Of a stretch of 64,000 nucleotides of DNA, positions 27,552-37,082 are shown piece after piece. A program made the position numbers and the translations under genes. Position 1 is the first letter of the stretch. Each line of letters opens with the position of its first letter. The notes under the pieces are model-generated. The model saw nothing but the letters and a program-made list of their open reading frames with translations. It was not told the DNA's origin and made no database searches. This stretch comes from Deltaproteobacteria bacterium HGW-Deltaproteobacteria-19 (GTDB taxonomy: Bacteria; Desulfobacterota; Syntrophia; Syntrophales; PHBD01): assembly GCA_002841865.1 (NCBI GenBank), contig PHBD01000006.1, positions 125,504-189,503 on the forward strand, read 5' to 3'.

Positions 27552-28526
27552 TTACTTGAGGCCCATCAGGCTTTTGTAGTTCTTCCGGGTCATGACGGTG
27601 CCCGCCGTCCAGGTGATTTTCGGGGGCTCTTTCCCGTCCCGGATCCAGAGAAACATGCTTTTGGCCGTGTCGTAACCGTGCTGCCTGGCGTTGAGCAGAA
27701 TCGTCGCGATGAATGCCGTTTTGTTTTTCTTCTGGAACTCCGCAACCGCTTCCGTTCCGTTGATCCCGACGCCGATTGCGCTGTCGGCGCGGAACCTGTG
27801 TCCTTCCAGGGCCCGAATCGCCCCCAGCACCGAATTGTCGTTCCCTCCCACGACGATCCAGAGGGTGATGTCCGGGTGTTTGGTTATGGTGATGTTTGCG
27901 GCATTGAAGCTCCCTTCGACGTCGAGGGTTTTCATGGGTGAATCGAAGATTCGCGCTTTCGGAAGGCCGGCGGCGAGGAGGGCTGCGGTGGCGCCATCCG
28001 TCCGCTCTTTGATGGTGGGAAGGGAATCGAAGCTCATCCGCAGAAAACCAACGTTCTTCAGGTTCCAGCCGCGTGCCTTTGCCTCATTGACGATGGTCCG
28101 GCCCGCCAGCGAGCCGATGTTTGAGGCGGAGATCCCGACATGATGGACGTCTTCCATGACTGCACCCTTCGGGCCGATGAAGCGGTCGTCAACGCTCATC
28201 AGTTTCAGGCGGTTCGCCCGGGCCTTGGCCGCGATGGCCGGACCGAGCTTCACGTCGGGGGTGCAGATGATGAAACCCCTCGCGCCCTGGATCGCCAGGT
28301 TGTCGATCCCGTTCAGGACCTTTTCCCCGTCGGTTCCGCCAATTTTGATGACGTCGAAACCGAACTGGCGGGCTGCCTGGTCTGAATACTTCCATTCGTC
28401 CTGGAACCAGGATTCGTCGGGCTGTTTGACGATGAAGCCGATTTTGATCCGCTCGGCAGCAGAGACGGAGGAGACAATCGACAATACGCAAAGCCATACG
28501 GTCAGATAAACCAGCACTCTTTTCAT
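27552..28526 (-). CDS. araF: Periplasmic sugar-binding protein, AraF-type
   Basis: 324 residues with a signal peptide ending VSSVSAAE near residue 24. FIVKQPDESWFQDEWKY and DGEKVLNGIDNLA...GFIICTPD follow the E. coli L-arabinose-binding protein AraF almost word for word as I remember it. AraF also binds D-galactose. Because the genes downstream are galK-galT-galE and no arabinose genes are visible, galactose is the likely cargo. The ATG at 28526 gives the signal peptide and has AAAGG upstream. It is the first gene of the operon. Confidence 0.9.
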   Translation of the reverse strand: MKRVLVYLTVWLCVLSIVSSVSAAERIKIGFIVKQPDESWFQDEWKYSDQAARQFGFDVIKIGGTDGEKVLNGIDNLAIQGARGFIICTPDVKLGPAIAAKARANRLKLMSVDDRFIGPKGAVMEDVHHVGISASNIGSLAGRTIVNEAKARGWNLKNVGFLRMSFDSLPTIKERTDGATAALLAAGLPKARIFDSPMKTLDVEGSFNAANITITKHPDITLWIVVGGNDNSVLGAIRALEGHRFRADSAIGVGINGTEAVAEFQKKNKTAFIATILLNARQHGYDTAKSMFLWIRDGKEPPKITWTAGTVMTRKNYKSLMGLK

Positions 28527-28700
28527 AACGCCTTTTCCCTTTCTTTCATCCGGGAGGATGCTGAATGCCCGACGAAGCCTCGGAAGCGGACGCTTCCGCC
28601 GTCTGTCGGCCGGTCCAGTCTGCGAGCGGTTTGTGTCTTGCAGGGGAAGAGTTTGTTGCCGGCATGCACATGCAGGCTGGAAATTCATGTCGGGACCAGA

Positions 28701-28728
28701 CAAATATCACCTGCCTCGAACATTGCAA
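28701..28728 (-). promoter_or_regulatory. Candidate promoter of araFGH-galKTE
   Basis: On the minus strand TTGCAA (28723-28728), 16 bases, then TATTTG (complement of 28701-28706). The leader would be about 170 bases. Palindromes lie directly upstream. Confidence 0.4.
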
Positions 28729-28788
28729 CACCTGATAATTATTTAATAATTACTGGCAATAAATAGGCATTGCCACTGTTGTTCGAGG
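28714..28788. promoter_or_regulatory. Nested palindromes, probable operators of the sugar operon
   Basis: Three inverted repeats overlap within 75 bases: CCTCGAACA/TGTTCGAGG (28714-28722 with 28780-28788, perfect 9 bp); AATTATT-T-AATAATT (28737-28751, perfect); and TGGCAAT-8-ATTGCCA (28754-28775, perfect 7-bp arms). The first encloses the other two. In addition GATAATTATTT occurs at 28734-28744 and again at 28822-28832. The layout suggests binding of one or more dimeric regulators. No regulator gene lies next to the operon. Confidence 0.55.
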
Positions 28789-29133
28789 TTCGGCCCGCTC
28801 TTTCCTGCCTGGGGCGTCACCGATAATTATTTGAAAATCTGGAAGAAGTCTCCGATGGGCTTCTCCCGGTTCCGGGAGTGCGTGGTTCCCGTATATGGAT
28901 TGTTACCCGATCACTCCGGGGAGGCAAATCAGGAGGCGGGGATGGAAACAGACTTGACGGACTTTGCGCACATCGTTACTGTTGCCGGGCCGTGCGGGTT
29001 GACAGGAATGCCGGAGCGGTGAATTTTCAGAGACACGGCGGTTCCTGTAAAAAAATGGTTTCCGCCGGGTGTTTTGCTTTTCATGCCTTCGCATGGTTCT
29101 TCACACACGCAGCCGGCCGTTACGAGGAGGGAC

Positions 29134-29733
29134 ATGAAAATCCTGCTTGTCCTGGGTCATCCCGATCCGGGGAGTTTCAATCATGCCGTTGCCGCCGCCG
29201 CACGGGCAGCTCTGGAGGAGGGCGGCCATGACGTTGTCTTCCACGATCTGTGCACGGAGGGTTTCGATCCCCTGCTGCCCGCTGCGGAGATCGCCGCGAC
29301 GGCTGCCCTTCCGGAGCCGATCCGGCGGCACTGCGAGGATCTCCGGTCCGCCGACGGGATCGTCATCGTCCATCCCAACTGGTGGGGACAGCCGCCGGCG
29401 ATTCTGAAAGGCTGGGTCGACCGGGTTGTCCGCCCGGGCGTGGCCTACCGGTTCGAGGAGGGGGACAGCGGCGAGGGGGTTCCCGTGGGCCTGCTGAAGG
29501 CGAAGGCGGCCGTCGTGTTCAACACCTCGAATACGATCGAGGACCGGGAACGGGCCGTCTTCGGCGATCCCCTGGAGGCCCTGTGGAGGCGTTGCATCTT
29601 CGACCTCTGCGGCGTCCGGGATTTCCATCGGAGAACGTTCAGAGTCGTGGTCACGAGCACGCTCGATCAGAGGCGGGCGTGGCTGGAGGAGGCGAAGATG
29701 ATTTGCCGCCGCGTCTTCCGGGCGGGCGAATAA
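29134..29733 (+). CDS. Flavodoxin-fold NAD(P)H oxidoreductase
   Basis: 199 residues, NQO1/KefF-type family. LGHPDPGSFNHAVAAAA at the N-terminus binds the flavin phosphate, and HPNWWGQPPAILKGWVDRV (near residue 80) is the family's second flavin-binding motif. It should reduce quinones or similar acceptors with NAD(P)H in the cytoplasm. GGAGGG precedes the ATG at 29134, which decides it over the longer frame to 29074. The downstream gene encodes a membrane protein on the same strand, 88 bases away; no functional link is evident. Confidence 0.88.
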   Translation: MKILLVLGHPDPGSFNHAVAAAARAALEEGGHDVVFHDLCTEGFDPLLPAAEIAATAALPEPIRRHCEDLRSADGIVIVHPNWWGQPPAILKGWVDRVVRPGVAYRFEEGDSGEGVPVGLLKAKAAVVFNTSNTIEDRERAVFGDPLEALWRRCIFDLCGVRDFHRRTFRVVVTSTLDQRRAWLEEAKMICRRVFRAGE

Positions 29734-29821
29734 CGACGGGCGGCGGGCGGCATCACACAAGATTCCCGGACCGGTGGATGCATCCGGCATGAAAACATCT
29801 GGAAGACGGGGAAAGGAATCC

Positions 29822-30463
29822 ATGAGCGATCTGAAACTGCGTGTTGCCGCCGGGCTGTTCGTCCTCGCCGCGTTGATTGTCTCCGGACTCGATCCTTATG
29901 ACCGCGCCACCTGGCTCATGGAGGTCGCCCCCGTTCTGATGGCGGCGCCGATTCTGCTCGCAACGCACCGCCGCTTTCCCCTGACTTCCCTCCTTTTCTT
30001 CCTGCTCTGTGCCCATGCGCTGGTCCTGATCATGGGCGGCGCATACACCTATGCGCGGGTTCCCCTGGGGGCCTGGTTCCAGGAGCTCTTCGACCTGAGC
30101 AGAAACCCCTACGACAAACTCGGCCATTTCATGCAGGGATTCGTTCCCGCGCTCCTGGTGCGTGAGATCCTGCTCCGGGGCCGGTTCGTGAGGGGAAAGG
30201 GCATGGCTGCCTTTCTGTCGGTCTGTGTCGCCCTGGCCTTCAGCGCCGTCTATGAGCTGATCGAATGGTGGGCGGCGGTGGCCCTGGGGCAGGGGGCGGA
30301 TGAGTTCCTGGGGACCCAGGGCGACCCCTGGGACACCCAGTCGGACATGTTCCTGGCGTTGATCGGAGCGAGCCTGGCGATGTTCACCCTGTCCTCTTTC
30401 CATGACCGGCAGATCGGGGCGCTGGAACGGGAGGCTGGCGGGGAGGCTCGGCGAAGCGGCTGA
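29822..30463 (+). CDS. DUF2238 (YjdF-like) integral membrane protein
   Basis: 213 residues with about six predicted membrane spans. The conserved family segment YDKLGHFMQGFVPALLVRE is present (residues 97-115), followed by AVYELIEWWAAVALG and GDPWDTQSDMFLALIGA, which together define DUF2238. The function is unknown. The conserved His, Glu and Asp in or near the membrane suggest a metal or catalytic site, an inference. AAAGGA lies before the ATG at 29822. Confidence 0.85.
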   Translation: MSDLKLRVAAGLFVLAALIVSGLDPYDRATWLMEVAPVLMAAPILLATHRRFPLTSLLFFLLCAHALVLIMGGAYTYARVPLGAWFQELFDLSRNPYDKLGHFMQGFVPALLVREILLRGRFVRGKGMAAFLSVCVALAFSAVYELIEWWAAVALGQGADEFLGTQGDPWDTQSDMFLALIGASLAMFTLSSFHDRQIGALEREAGGEARRSG

Positions 30464-30583
30464 TCCTTCCAACCGCTCACCCCGGGGTGATGCGAGGAAG
30501 GAGGCATCGGTGCCACGCCGTCAGGGCCAGGCCCGCAAACGGGCAACGGGCAAACCGATGATTTGATTTCACCGGAGAGAGAC

Positions 30584-31660
30584 ATGACCAGAGAGATCGA
30601 GTGGATTGAAATCGCCAGAACCGGCTGCATGCTGCTGGTCGTCCTCAGTCATGTACTGGACATATTTCTCTTCCACGGCGGTGAAGCGGCGCAGCCGTGG
30701 GAACTGGCCTTCCTCTGTTTCTCGCGTTTTGCGGTGCCCATGTTTTTCATCATCTCCGGCTTCCTGCTCCGGATCGAGTTCGATCGCTCTCCGGAGCCGG
30801 TCAGGTACGGCGAATTTCTCCGGCACAAGGTCGCAACGGTCCTGGCGCCGTTTTTCATCTGGAATGCGATTTACCTGGTCTTCGCCAGGGTGCTCATGGG
30901 CTGGCCCCTGTTCTCGGGGAGCGCGATGTTTGCTTTTCTGACCGGTTTCGTCCACCTGTATTTCGTCTTTGTCCTGTTCCAGTTTTTCCTTCTGTATCCG
31001 CTCCTGCACAGGCATCTCCAGGGACGTGGCCTGAATTGGGCTCTTGCGGTCTCCGTCGTCCTGTCCCTCGGGTTTTACGGGGTTTCGGAGTATGCCCTCT
31101 GGGTGTCCGGCATCTCCGAGCCGACCTTCGAGTGGCACTACGGAAAACTGTTTTTCGGGTGGAGCGCCTTCTTCATGACCGGCGTCTGGCTGGGAGCCAG
31201 GCCGGACCGTGTCGAGCTTCTGGCCGGGCACACGCTCTCGCTCTTCGTTCTCGGTTCGGTTCTCCTGGTGCCGTATTATTATGAAACATCCCGGCAGCTG
31301 GAGGTTTTTCATGTCTACGGCAGGGGGTATTTCCTTCTCTCCGGCTTTCCCTTCCATCTGGTGGGCGCCCTTTTCATGGTCGGGCTGCTCCGGAGCGTCG
31401 AGCGGTCATTCCGGAAAGGGCGCATCCTGAACTATCTGATCCGGAGCGGCGTGGACACCTTCGAGATTTACATCGTGCATTACCTGTTCCTGCTCCTGCT
31501 CGTCGCCGCATGGACCGGTCTCGGCCTGCCCGGGGCCCTGCTGGTGAAGATTCCCGTTCTTTTCCTCTGCGTGTGGCTGCTGTCGCACGGGTTCGCCGGA
31601 CTTCGCCGGCGGCCGTCCCTGGCCGGGGCGGGAAAGCTGTTTTTTGGCCACAGGGACTGA
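30584..31660 (+). CDS. Membrane acyltransferase, acyltransferase-3 family
   Basis: 358 residues with about ten membrane spans. The N-terminus EWIEIARTGCMLLVVLSHV carries the conserved His after the first span, and RFAVPMFFIISGFLLRIEF is the second family motif. Members (OafA, WcjE-type and others) add acetyl or similar groups to surface sugars, lipids or secreted molecules. The acceptor is unknown; no glycan gene is adjacent. GGAGAGA precedes the ATG at 30584. The protein ends with a short basic tail. Confidence 0.85.
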   Translation: MTREIEWIEIARTGCMLLVVLSHVLDIFLFHGGEAAQPWELAFLCFSRFAVPMFFIISGFLLRIEFDRSPEPVRYGEFLRHKVATVLAPFFIWNAIYLVFARVLMGWPLFSGSAMFAFLTGFVHLYFVFVLFQFFLLYPLLHRHLQGRGLNWALAVSVVLSLGFYGVSEYALWVSGISEPTFEWHYGKLFFGWSAFFMTGVWLGARPDRVELLAGHTLSLFVLGSVLLVPYYYETSRQLEVFHVYGRGYFLLSGFPFHLVGALFMVGLLRSVERSFRKGRILNYLIRSGVDTFEIYIVHYLFLLLLVAAWTGLGLPGALLVKIPVLFLCVWLLSHGFAGLRRRPSLAGAGKLFFGHRD

Positions 31661-31767
31661 ACGATCCGGCGCCGGAGGCGCAGGTACCTGTTCCATCTAA
31701 AAGTGAATCAGGTATGTTCCGGAACCGGCAGGCGAGATAGAATCGTCGATAAAAACGAGGAGGAAAC

Positions 31768-33126
31768 ATGCTGGAAGAGAAGCTTGCCGCATATGTCGCG
31801 GAGACTGCATTTTCGGAAATGGACGAACAGAAGGTCCATATCCTCAAGCGGAACATTCTCGATTCCTATGCGGGAATCTGCATGTCCCTCAAGGATGTCG
31901 ACATGCTCGGAAAATTCGACGCCATGACCTCCCTGACTCCGGCGGAGAAAGGGCTGGCCGTCTGGGGGCTTCAGCGCAAGGCGAACACCTCGAATGCCGT
32001 TTTCATGAATACGATCCTGGGACGGCGGAGCGACCTGGTCAATACGTATCTTCCTCCGAACGGAATGGGGGGGTGCCACCCGTCGGACAACGTGTCGCTT
32101 GTCCTCTCCATGGCCGACTGGCTGAAGAAGAGCGGGAAGGATGTCCTGTCCCTGATGCATGTCGCCTATCTTCTGTCGTGCTCTTTCACGGATTATTATC
32201 ACCCCGAGGAAAGCAGCTACGATCACGACACCCCGGCGCTCTTCTACCTTTCCCTGACCATCGGATGCGCCATGGGCCTGTCCGTCGCCCAACTGACGGA
32301 GGCGCAGCGGATCGCCGGCATGCTGGGGCTGGACATCAACCAGGCCGCCATGGGTGAGGTCACGGACTGGAAGCACTGCACGTACGCATCCTGCGCCATG
32401 CGCGCACTCCATGCCGTCAAGATGGCCTACGCCGGTTTCCAGGGTCCGAGAGACATCTACGATGGCGAGGCGGGAATCAACCGGTTCCTTCCCCATGCCG
32501 GGTCCATCCTGGATCCTCCACCCGACCTGGAATCCATTGTCTTCAAGCGCTGGCCGGCGCTGGTTTTCTGCCAGACGCCCATCGACGCGGCCATTGAAAT
32601 CGCCGGACGGATAAACGATCCGGAAGCGATCGACCGGGTTCTGGTCCATACATACAAAAAAGCGATCGAGGAGGCGGACGGCGAAGCCGCCTATCGGCCC
32701 GTGAGCCGGGCGGGCCGGACCCATTCGCTTCCCTATTGCGTGGCGGCGGCGCTCGTGAAGAAGACCATCGAATATGAATATTTCAATGACGACTTCCTCG
32801 AAAAAGAAGAGGCCGTGGCCCGCCTGATTCCGAAGATCGCCGTGGCCGAAGACGTCCACATGACCCGGACCTATCCCGACGGCTCGCCCTGCCGGATTGC
32901 GGTGACGCTGAAAAACGGGGAGACGATCCGCCTCGACCGCGATTTCCCCCGCGGGGATCCCCACGATCCGCTGACGGACCGGGAGATCGAAGAGAAGGTG
33001 GAAGGGAGCATGTCCCATCTCGTCAACCGGGATGTGGCGCGCTCAATCATCGGAAGGGTATGGGAACTGGAGAAGGAGGGCTCCATCGACTGGCTGGTGG
33101 CACCTCTGAAACGGCGTGTTCTATAA
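31768..33126 (+). CDS. MmgE/PrpD-family protein
   Basis: 452 residues, the family of 2-methylcitrate dehydratase (PrpD) and cis-aconitate decarboxylase. Supported by RNILDSYAGI near the N-terminus, the helical first domain with DYYHPEESSYDHDTPA, the FKRWPALVFCQTPIDA segment (family HxxP region) and the C-terminal YPDGSPCRIAVTLKNGET...FPRGDPHDPLTDREIEEK. No prpB or prpC lies nearby, and the family is broad, so the substrate is not assigned. A SnoaL-like gene follows 20 bases downstream on the same strand, which suggests a small catabolic pair. Confidence 0.8.
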   Translation: MLEEKLAAYVAETAFSEMDEQKVHILKRNILDSYAGICMSLKDVDMLGKFDAMTSLTPAEKGLAVWGLQRKANTSNAVFMNTILGRRSDLVNTYLPPNGMGGCHPSDNVSLVLSMADWLKKSGKDVLSLMHVAYLLSCSFTDYYHPEESSYDHDTPALFYLSLTIGCAMGLSVAQLTEAQRIAGMLGLDINQAAMGEVTDWKHCTYASCAMRALHAVKMAYAGFQGPRDIYDGEAGINRFLPHAGSILDPPPDLESIVFKRWPALVFCQTPIDAAIEIAGRINDPEAIDRVLVHTYKKAIEEADGEAAYRPVSRAGRTHSLPYCVAAALVKKTIEYEYFNDDFLEKEEAVARLIPKIAVAEDVHMTRTYPDGSPCRIAVTLKNGETIRLDRDFPRGDPHDPLTDREIEEKVEGSMSHLVNRDVARSIIGRVWELEKEGSIDWLVAPLKRRVL

Positions 33127-33146
33127 ACGAGATGGAGGGAAATGGT

Positions 33147-33545
33147 ATGAAAAAACAGGCGATTGAATCGGTTGCGGATATCGAGAGGTTCTTTGACGCC
33201 TTTAACCGCCGGGACTGGGAAATGGTGTTTCAATTCGTGAGAGACGACTGCGTCTGGGAGGCATCCGAAAAGCGCCTGGAAGGCAGAAAAAATATGCTTG
33301 ATTACTGGACGCAGGATCACGTTTCCTTCCGGGAGACGTTGGGCATGCCGGAAAAGGTTGTATTCGGCGACCGGACGGTTTATCTTCAGGTGAAGATTCG
33401 CCTGGATTTCCTGGAAGACGGCTTTTTTTTCGGAAAGTCTTACCGGAAGGGAGAGACGATTGACTTCTCCTGCGCCGATTTCTATGAGCTCGACGAAGAT
33501 GGGAAAATCAGGGCCGGCCGCGTTTTTACCCGGTTCAATCCCTGA
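33147..33545 (+). CDS. SnoaL/NTF2-like small protein
   Basis: 132 residues with the cone-shaped alpha+beta pattern of SnoaL-like proteins: a leading helix (DIERFFDAFNRRDWEMVFQF), then VRDDCVWEA and the strands DRTVYLQVKIRLDF and SCADFYELDEDGKIR. Such proteins are cyclases, isomerases, dehydratases or just ligand binders. GGAGGG lies 6 bases before the ATG at 33147. It follows the MmgE/PrpD gene closely and is probably co-transcribed; a role on the same substrate is an inference. Confidence 0.75.
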   Translation: MKKQAIESVADIERFFDAFNRRDWEMVFQFVRDDCVWEASEKRLEGRKNMLDYWTQDHVSFRETLGMPEKVVFGDRTVYLQVKIRLDFLEDGFFFGKSYRKGETIDFSCADFYELDEDGKIRAGRVFTRFNP

Positions 33546-33766
33546 AGCCCCCGGTTTATCCTTCCCCGGAGCGCCTTTGACTCCGGAGACGGATCTCCTG
33601 ACGTACATCTACCTGCCGAGAAAATAAGAGATGAAGATGTTTTGCCCGGGCTGCCGGCCGGGACGTTCCAGGCGATGGAATCAGGAGCGGATCATCGTGG
33701 ATGAACGATGGAGCGATCCAGGGAATCTGCGCCTGACCGGGCGGTTCCGATGAACGAAAAACAGAA

Positions 33767-36238
33767 GTGAAAGGTACCGGAGCTTTGGACGATTCCGTTG
33801 ACAGGCATTCCGACGAGACGATTCGCAAAAAGGCCGCGAATTCCGGGAAGGGTGCGGATGCAGCCTCGTCCGACCTGCAGACGCTCGTTCAGAGGCTGGA
33901 GCACGAAATCGCCGAACGGCGACGTGTCGAGGAGGCGTTGCGGGAGAGTGAGGAACTGTACCGCCAGGCGTTCGAGCAATCGAATGACGGCATCGTCATC
34001 ACCCAGGACGGGCGCTACGTATTCATCAACCAGGTCTTCCTCCGGACCATCGGCCGTAGCATGGAGGAACTCCTCGGCAAGACCCTGGGGGCCTTCGTCC
34101 ACCCCGATGACCGGGAAAGGCTCGCTGACTATGCCCGGAGGCGGCGGGCCGGGGAACCGGCACCATCGAACTACGAGCTTCGGATCATTCGGAGCGATGG
34201 GTCGTTGGTGCAGGTCGACGTCAACGTCATCGAGGTTGTCTACAAGGGAGGCAGGGCTTTTCTTGCCTACCTGCGGGACATCACCGAGAGAAAGAAGGCG
34301 GAAGAGCAGCTTCGGCAGAGTGAGGAAAAGTACCGGCACCTGGTCGATCATGCACCCGCCGGAATATACCAGGTCGATTTCCGCTCACGGCGGTTCATCA
34401 GCGTCAACGACGTCATGTGCCAGTACACGGGCTATACGCGGGACGAATTCCTGACCCTGGACCCGCTTCGGATCCTGACGGAGGACTCCCTGGAACCCTT
34501 CCTGAAAAGGATGGCCGATGTCATGGAGGGAATTCCGATCTCCGATTCGGTGGAATACAAGATCCGGGGCAAGAATGGACGGGAGTTCTGGGTCCTGCTT
34601 CACAACAGCTTCCTTTACGAGGAGGGAAGGCCCGTCATCTCCACGGTGATCATCCACGACATTACGGAGCGGAGGCAGACGGAGCAGGCCCTCCGGGAAA
34701 GCGAAGAACGCTACCGCACCCTGGTCGAGACGTCGCCCGATTCCATCATCCTGTATTCGTTGACCGGAGAGATCCTCGCCGCAAGCGGCCAGACTGCCGC
34801 AATGTATGGTGCGTCGAGCACAGCGGAGTTTATGAAAGAAGTCAGGACGGTCTTCGACCTCCTGACTGATGAAGGCCGTGAGAAGGCGGCGGCAAACTTC
34901 AGCCGTACGCTGGCAAAGGGGCATTCGGAGAAAAACGAGTACCGTATCCGGCTCCGCGATCAGAGCCAGATCGACGTGGAGATCAATTCATCCCTCGTCC
35001 GGGACGCCTCCGGGGAGCCGCGGGCCTTCATCAGCGTGGTCCGTGACATCACGGACCGCAAGCGGGCGGAGGAGGAGCGGGAGCGGCTCCAGATGCAGCT
35101 TCTCCAGGCCCAGAAAATGGAGTCGGTGGGGCGCCTGGCGGGAGGAGTGGCCCATGACTTCAACAACATCCTCGCCGCGGTCATGGGGTACACAGAGATG
35201 TCCCTGCTCTTGGCGACGCCGGGAACGAAGCTGCACCAAAACCTGCAGGAGATCCTCAAGGCAGCCGGACGGTCGGCGGATCTCACCGGCCAGCTCCTGG
35301 CCTTCGCCCGCAGGCAGGTGACGAGCCCGAAGGTGCTGAACCTGAACGACACCGTCGGCGGCATGCTGAAGATGCTGCAGCGACTGATCGGCGAGGATGT
35401 CGAACTGGCCTGGATTCCGGGCCACGATCTGTGGAACGTGAGGATCGACACTTCCCAGGTCGACCAGGTGCTGGCCAACCTTCTGGTCAATGCCCGGGAC
35501 GCCATCTCCGGGGCGGGGCGGGTGACCATCGAGACGCGCAACCTGGAGGTGGACGAGGGCTTTATCGCCCGCCACGGAGAATTTGCCCCCGGCGGGTATG
35601 TGCTTCTTTCCGTCAGCGACACCGGATGCGGCATGGACCGGGAGACCCTGGAACACGTCTTCGAGCCGTTTTTTACTACCAAGGAAATCGGAAAGGGAAC
35701 AGGCCTGGGGCTGGCAATGGTCTTCGGGATCGTCCGGCAGAACGAGGGATTCATCCACGCCTACAGTGAACCGGGGCAGGGCACGACCTTCCGGATCTAT
35801 CTGCCCCGGGTTGCGTCCGCCCGGCCTGAGCAGTCTCAGCCGGGTGAGGCGGTGAAACCGCGGCGGGGCGAGGAGACGATCCTGCTTGCGGAAGACGACG
35901 AGGCCGTTCTCATGCTGACCCGGAGCGTGCTCGAGGCCCTGGGCTATCGGGTCATAACGGCCGGTACACCGGACCGGGCGATCCAGGTGGTCGGGGAGTC
36001 CAAGGAAACCATCCATCTGCTCCTGACCGATGTGGTCATGCCGGGTATGAACGGAAGAGACCTGGCCGAGCGCCTGGTTTCCCTCCGTCCGGGCCTGAAG
36101 TGCCTGTTCATGTCAGGCTATCCGGCCGATGTCATCGCCCACCATGGAATCCTGGAAGAGGGCATTCACTTCGTCCAGAAACCATTTTCGATCCAGGCTC
36201 TCTCCGAGGCGGTGCGCCGCGTGCTCGATCAGGAATGA
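33767..36238 (+). CDS. Hybrid sensor histidine kinase with three PAS domains and a receiver
   Basis: 823 residues, cytoplasmic (no membrane span). Three PAS domains lie at about residues 60-180, 185-310 and 315-435, each ending in a [14 protein letters not shown] linker. The HisKA helix has [12 protein letters not shown] with the phospho-acceptor His near residue 463; the ATPase domain has [14 protein letters not shown] and GTGLGLAM. A receiver domain (about 700-823) has LLAEDDEA and the acceptor Asp in LLTDVVMPG. The start is a GTG at 33767 and is uncertain. No response regulator is adjacent, so it may signal through another partner. A GAGGCCCT/AGGGCCTC hairpin sits 2 bases past the stop. 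Confidence 0.88.
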   Translation: MKGTGALDDSVDRHSDETIRKKAANSGKGADAASSDLQTLVQRLEHEIAERRRVEEALRESEELYRQAFEQSNDGIVITQDGRYVFINQVFLRTIGRSMEELLGKTLGAFVHPDDRERLADYARRRRAGEPAPSNYELRIIRSDGSLVQVDVNVIEVVYKGGRAFLAYLRDITERKKAEEQLRQSEEKYRHLVDHAPAGIYQVDFRSRRFISVNDVMCQYTGYTRDEFLTLDPLRILTEDSLEPFLKRMADVMEGIPISDSVEYKIRGKNGREFWVLLHNSFLYEEGRPVISTVIIHDITERRQTEQALRESEERYRTLVETSPDSIILYSLTGEILAASGQTAAMYGASSTAEFMKEVRTVFDLLTDEGREKAAANFSRTLAKGHSEKNEYRIRLRDQSQIDVEINSSLVRDASGEPRAFISVVRDITDRKRAEEERERLQMQLLQAQKMESVGRLAGGVAHDFNNILAAVMGYTEMSLLLATPGTKLHQNLQEILKAAGRSADLTGQLLAFARRQVTSPKVLNLNDTVGGMLKMLQRLIGEDVELAWIPGHDLWNVRIDTSQVDQVLANLLVNARDAISGAGRVTIETRNLEVDEGFIARHGEFAPGGYVLLSVSDTGCGMDRETLEHVFEPFFTTKEIGKGTGLGLAMVFGIVRQNEGFIHAYSEPGQGTTFRIYLPRVASARPEQSQPGEAVKPRRGEETILLAEDDEAVLMLTRSVLEALGYRVITAGTPDRAIQVVGESKETIHLLLTDVVMPGMNGRDLAERLVSLRPGLKCLFMSGYPADVIAHHGILEEGIHFVQKPFSIQALSEAVRRVLDQE

Positions 36239-36240
36239 TG

Positions 36241-36265
36241 GAGGCCCTTTCCTTTCCAGGGCCTC
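36241..36265 (+). terminator. Hairpin after the hybrid kinase gene
   Basis: GAGGCCCT (36241-36248) and AGGGCCTC (36258-36265) form a perfect 8-bp stem with a 9-base pyrimidine loop right after the stop codon. There is no U-tract, so termination is uncertain. Confidence 0.35.
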
Positions 36266-36452
36266 AGGAACGTTGGGCCGTCGGGTGTGCCCTTCGCGGC
36301 GAAGTCGCCTGGTTGCTGTCGGAGGGGGTAATGAGTTTACCGGAAGGACCGTATCGCGGCGGTTCTGCACGAGCAAAGGAGAATCGGCAAACCAGGCCGG
36401 TGAAAGCGACGGACTCAGGAGCCGTCGGTCAAATCAGTCAGGAGGTGTCGCC

Positions 36453-36989
36453 ATGAAAAAGATTGTGTCGATCATGTTGATTTCTTTCCTCGTCATCGGT
36501 TTTTCGGCCGTCGCTTATGCAGACCTGGACGTCTTTCTCCGCGACCTGAACGTCCAGGCCAAGGCCGACATGGGCGGCTTCAGCGCCAGGGTGAGTGCGC
36601 AGTTCGGCGTGCCCGTACCGAGGGTCCATGCCATCATCAAGTCCGTGGACAACCCCGCCGACGCCTTCATGTGCTTCGAGATCGGGCGGATGACGGGACG
36701 AGCACCGGATGCGGTCGTGACTACGTACAGACGCCACAAGGGGAAAGGCTGGGGCGTCATTGCCAAGGAAATGGGCATCAAGCCCGGATCCGCCGAATTT
36801 CATGCCCTCAAGCGGGGAGATCTCACACTGACGGGGAAACCGGGCGGACCAGGCGGAAAGGGACCGGGGAAGAAAGAGAAGGTCAAGGGCAAGGGAAAGT
36901 GGAAAGACCGTGACGACTCCCGGGACTTCGATGATGACGACCGGGGGCCCGGAAAAGGTCGGGGACAGGGGCGAGGCCAGAACCGCTGA
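36453..36989 (+). CDS. Secreted protein with a charged low-complexity tail
   Basis: 178 residues. A signal peptide (MKKIVSIMLISFLVIGFSAVAYA) is followed by a compact domain of about 95 residues (LDVFLRDLNVQAKADMGGF...WGVIAKEMGIKPGSAEFH). From about residue 125 the chain is a Gly/Lys/Pro then Asp/Arg-rich tail (KKEKVKGKGKWKDRDD, FDDDDRGPGKGRG). GGAGGTG lies 6 bases upstream of the ATG. I do not recognise a named family. The repeated KG/RG and DD runs suggest an unfolded tail that could bind metal, polyanions or another protein, an inference only. Confidence 0.75.
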   Translation: MKKIVSIMLISFLVIGFSAVAYADLDVFLRDLNVQAKADMGGFSARVSAQFGVPVPRVHAIIKSVDNPADAFMCFEIGRMTGRAPDAVVTTYRRHKGKGWGVIAKEMGIKPGSAEFHALKRGDLTLTGKPGGPGGKGPGKKEKVKGKGKWKDRDDSRDFDDDDRGPGKGRGQGRGQNR

Positions 36990-37082
36990 GGCTCCCGGTT
37001 AGTCGGGACGGGGCAGGGCAGGGCGGACAGGTTCCGGCCGGCGCGGCGACAGGAGCTGAAAACCCTTGAAGAGAGAGGGACC

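Larger units (their letters stand above)
28527..29133. other. Divergent intergenic region with palindromic elements
   Basis: 607 bases without a supported gene, between divergent araF and the oxidoreductase gene. The AT-rich centre (28714-28832) contains several inverted and direct repeats, annotated separately. On the plus side TTGACA (28999-29004) with a weak AATTTT 17 bases later could serve the oxidoreductase gene, followed by a CGGCGG/CCGCCG hairpin at 29036-29067. The small open frames at 28831-29022 and 28878-29231 have no product I recognise. Confidence 0.5.

Noticed and set aside
25973..28526. Galactose MglBAC transporter as the name for this system
   Set aside because: The binding protein, ATPase and permease resemble AraF, AraG and AraH more than Mgl proteins. 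The galactose context is kept as the likely function.
28754..28775. Sigma-54 promoter (TGGCA...TTGC)
   Set aside because: The GG to GC distance is 17 bases, not the required 12, and the element is a palindrome.
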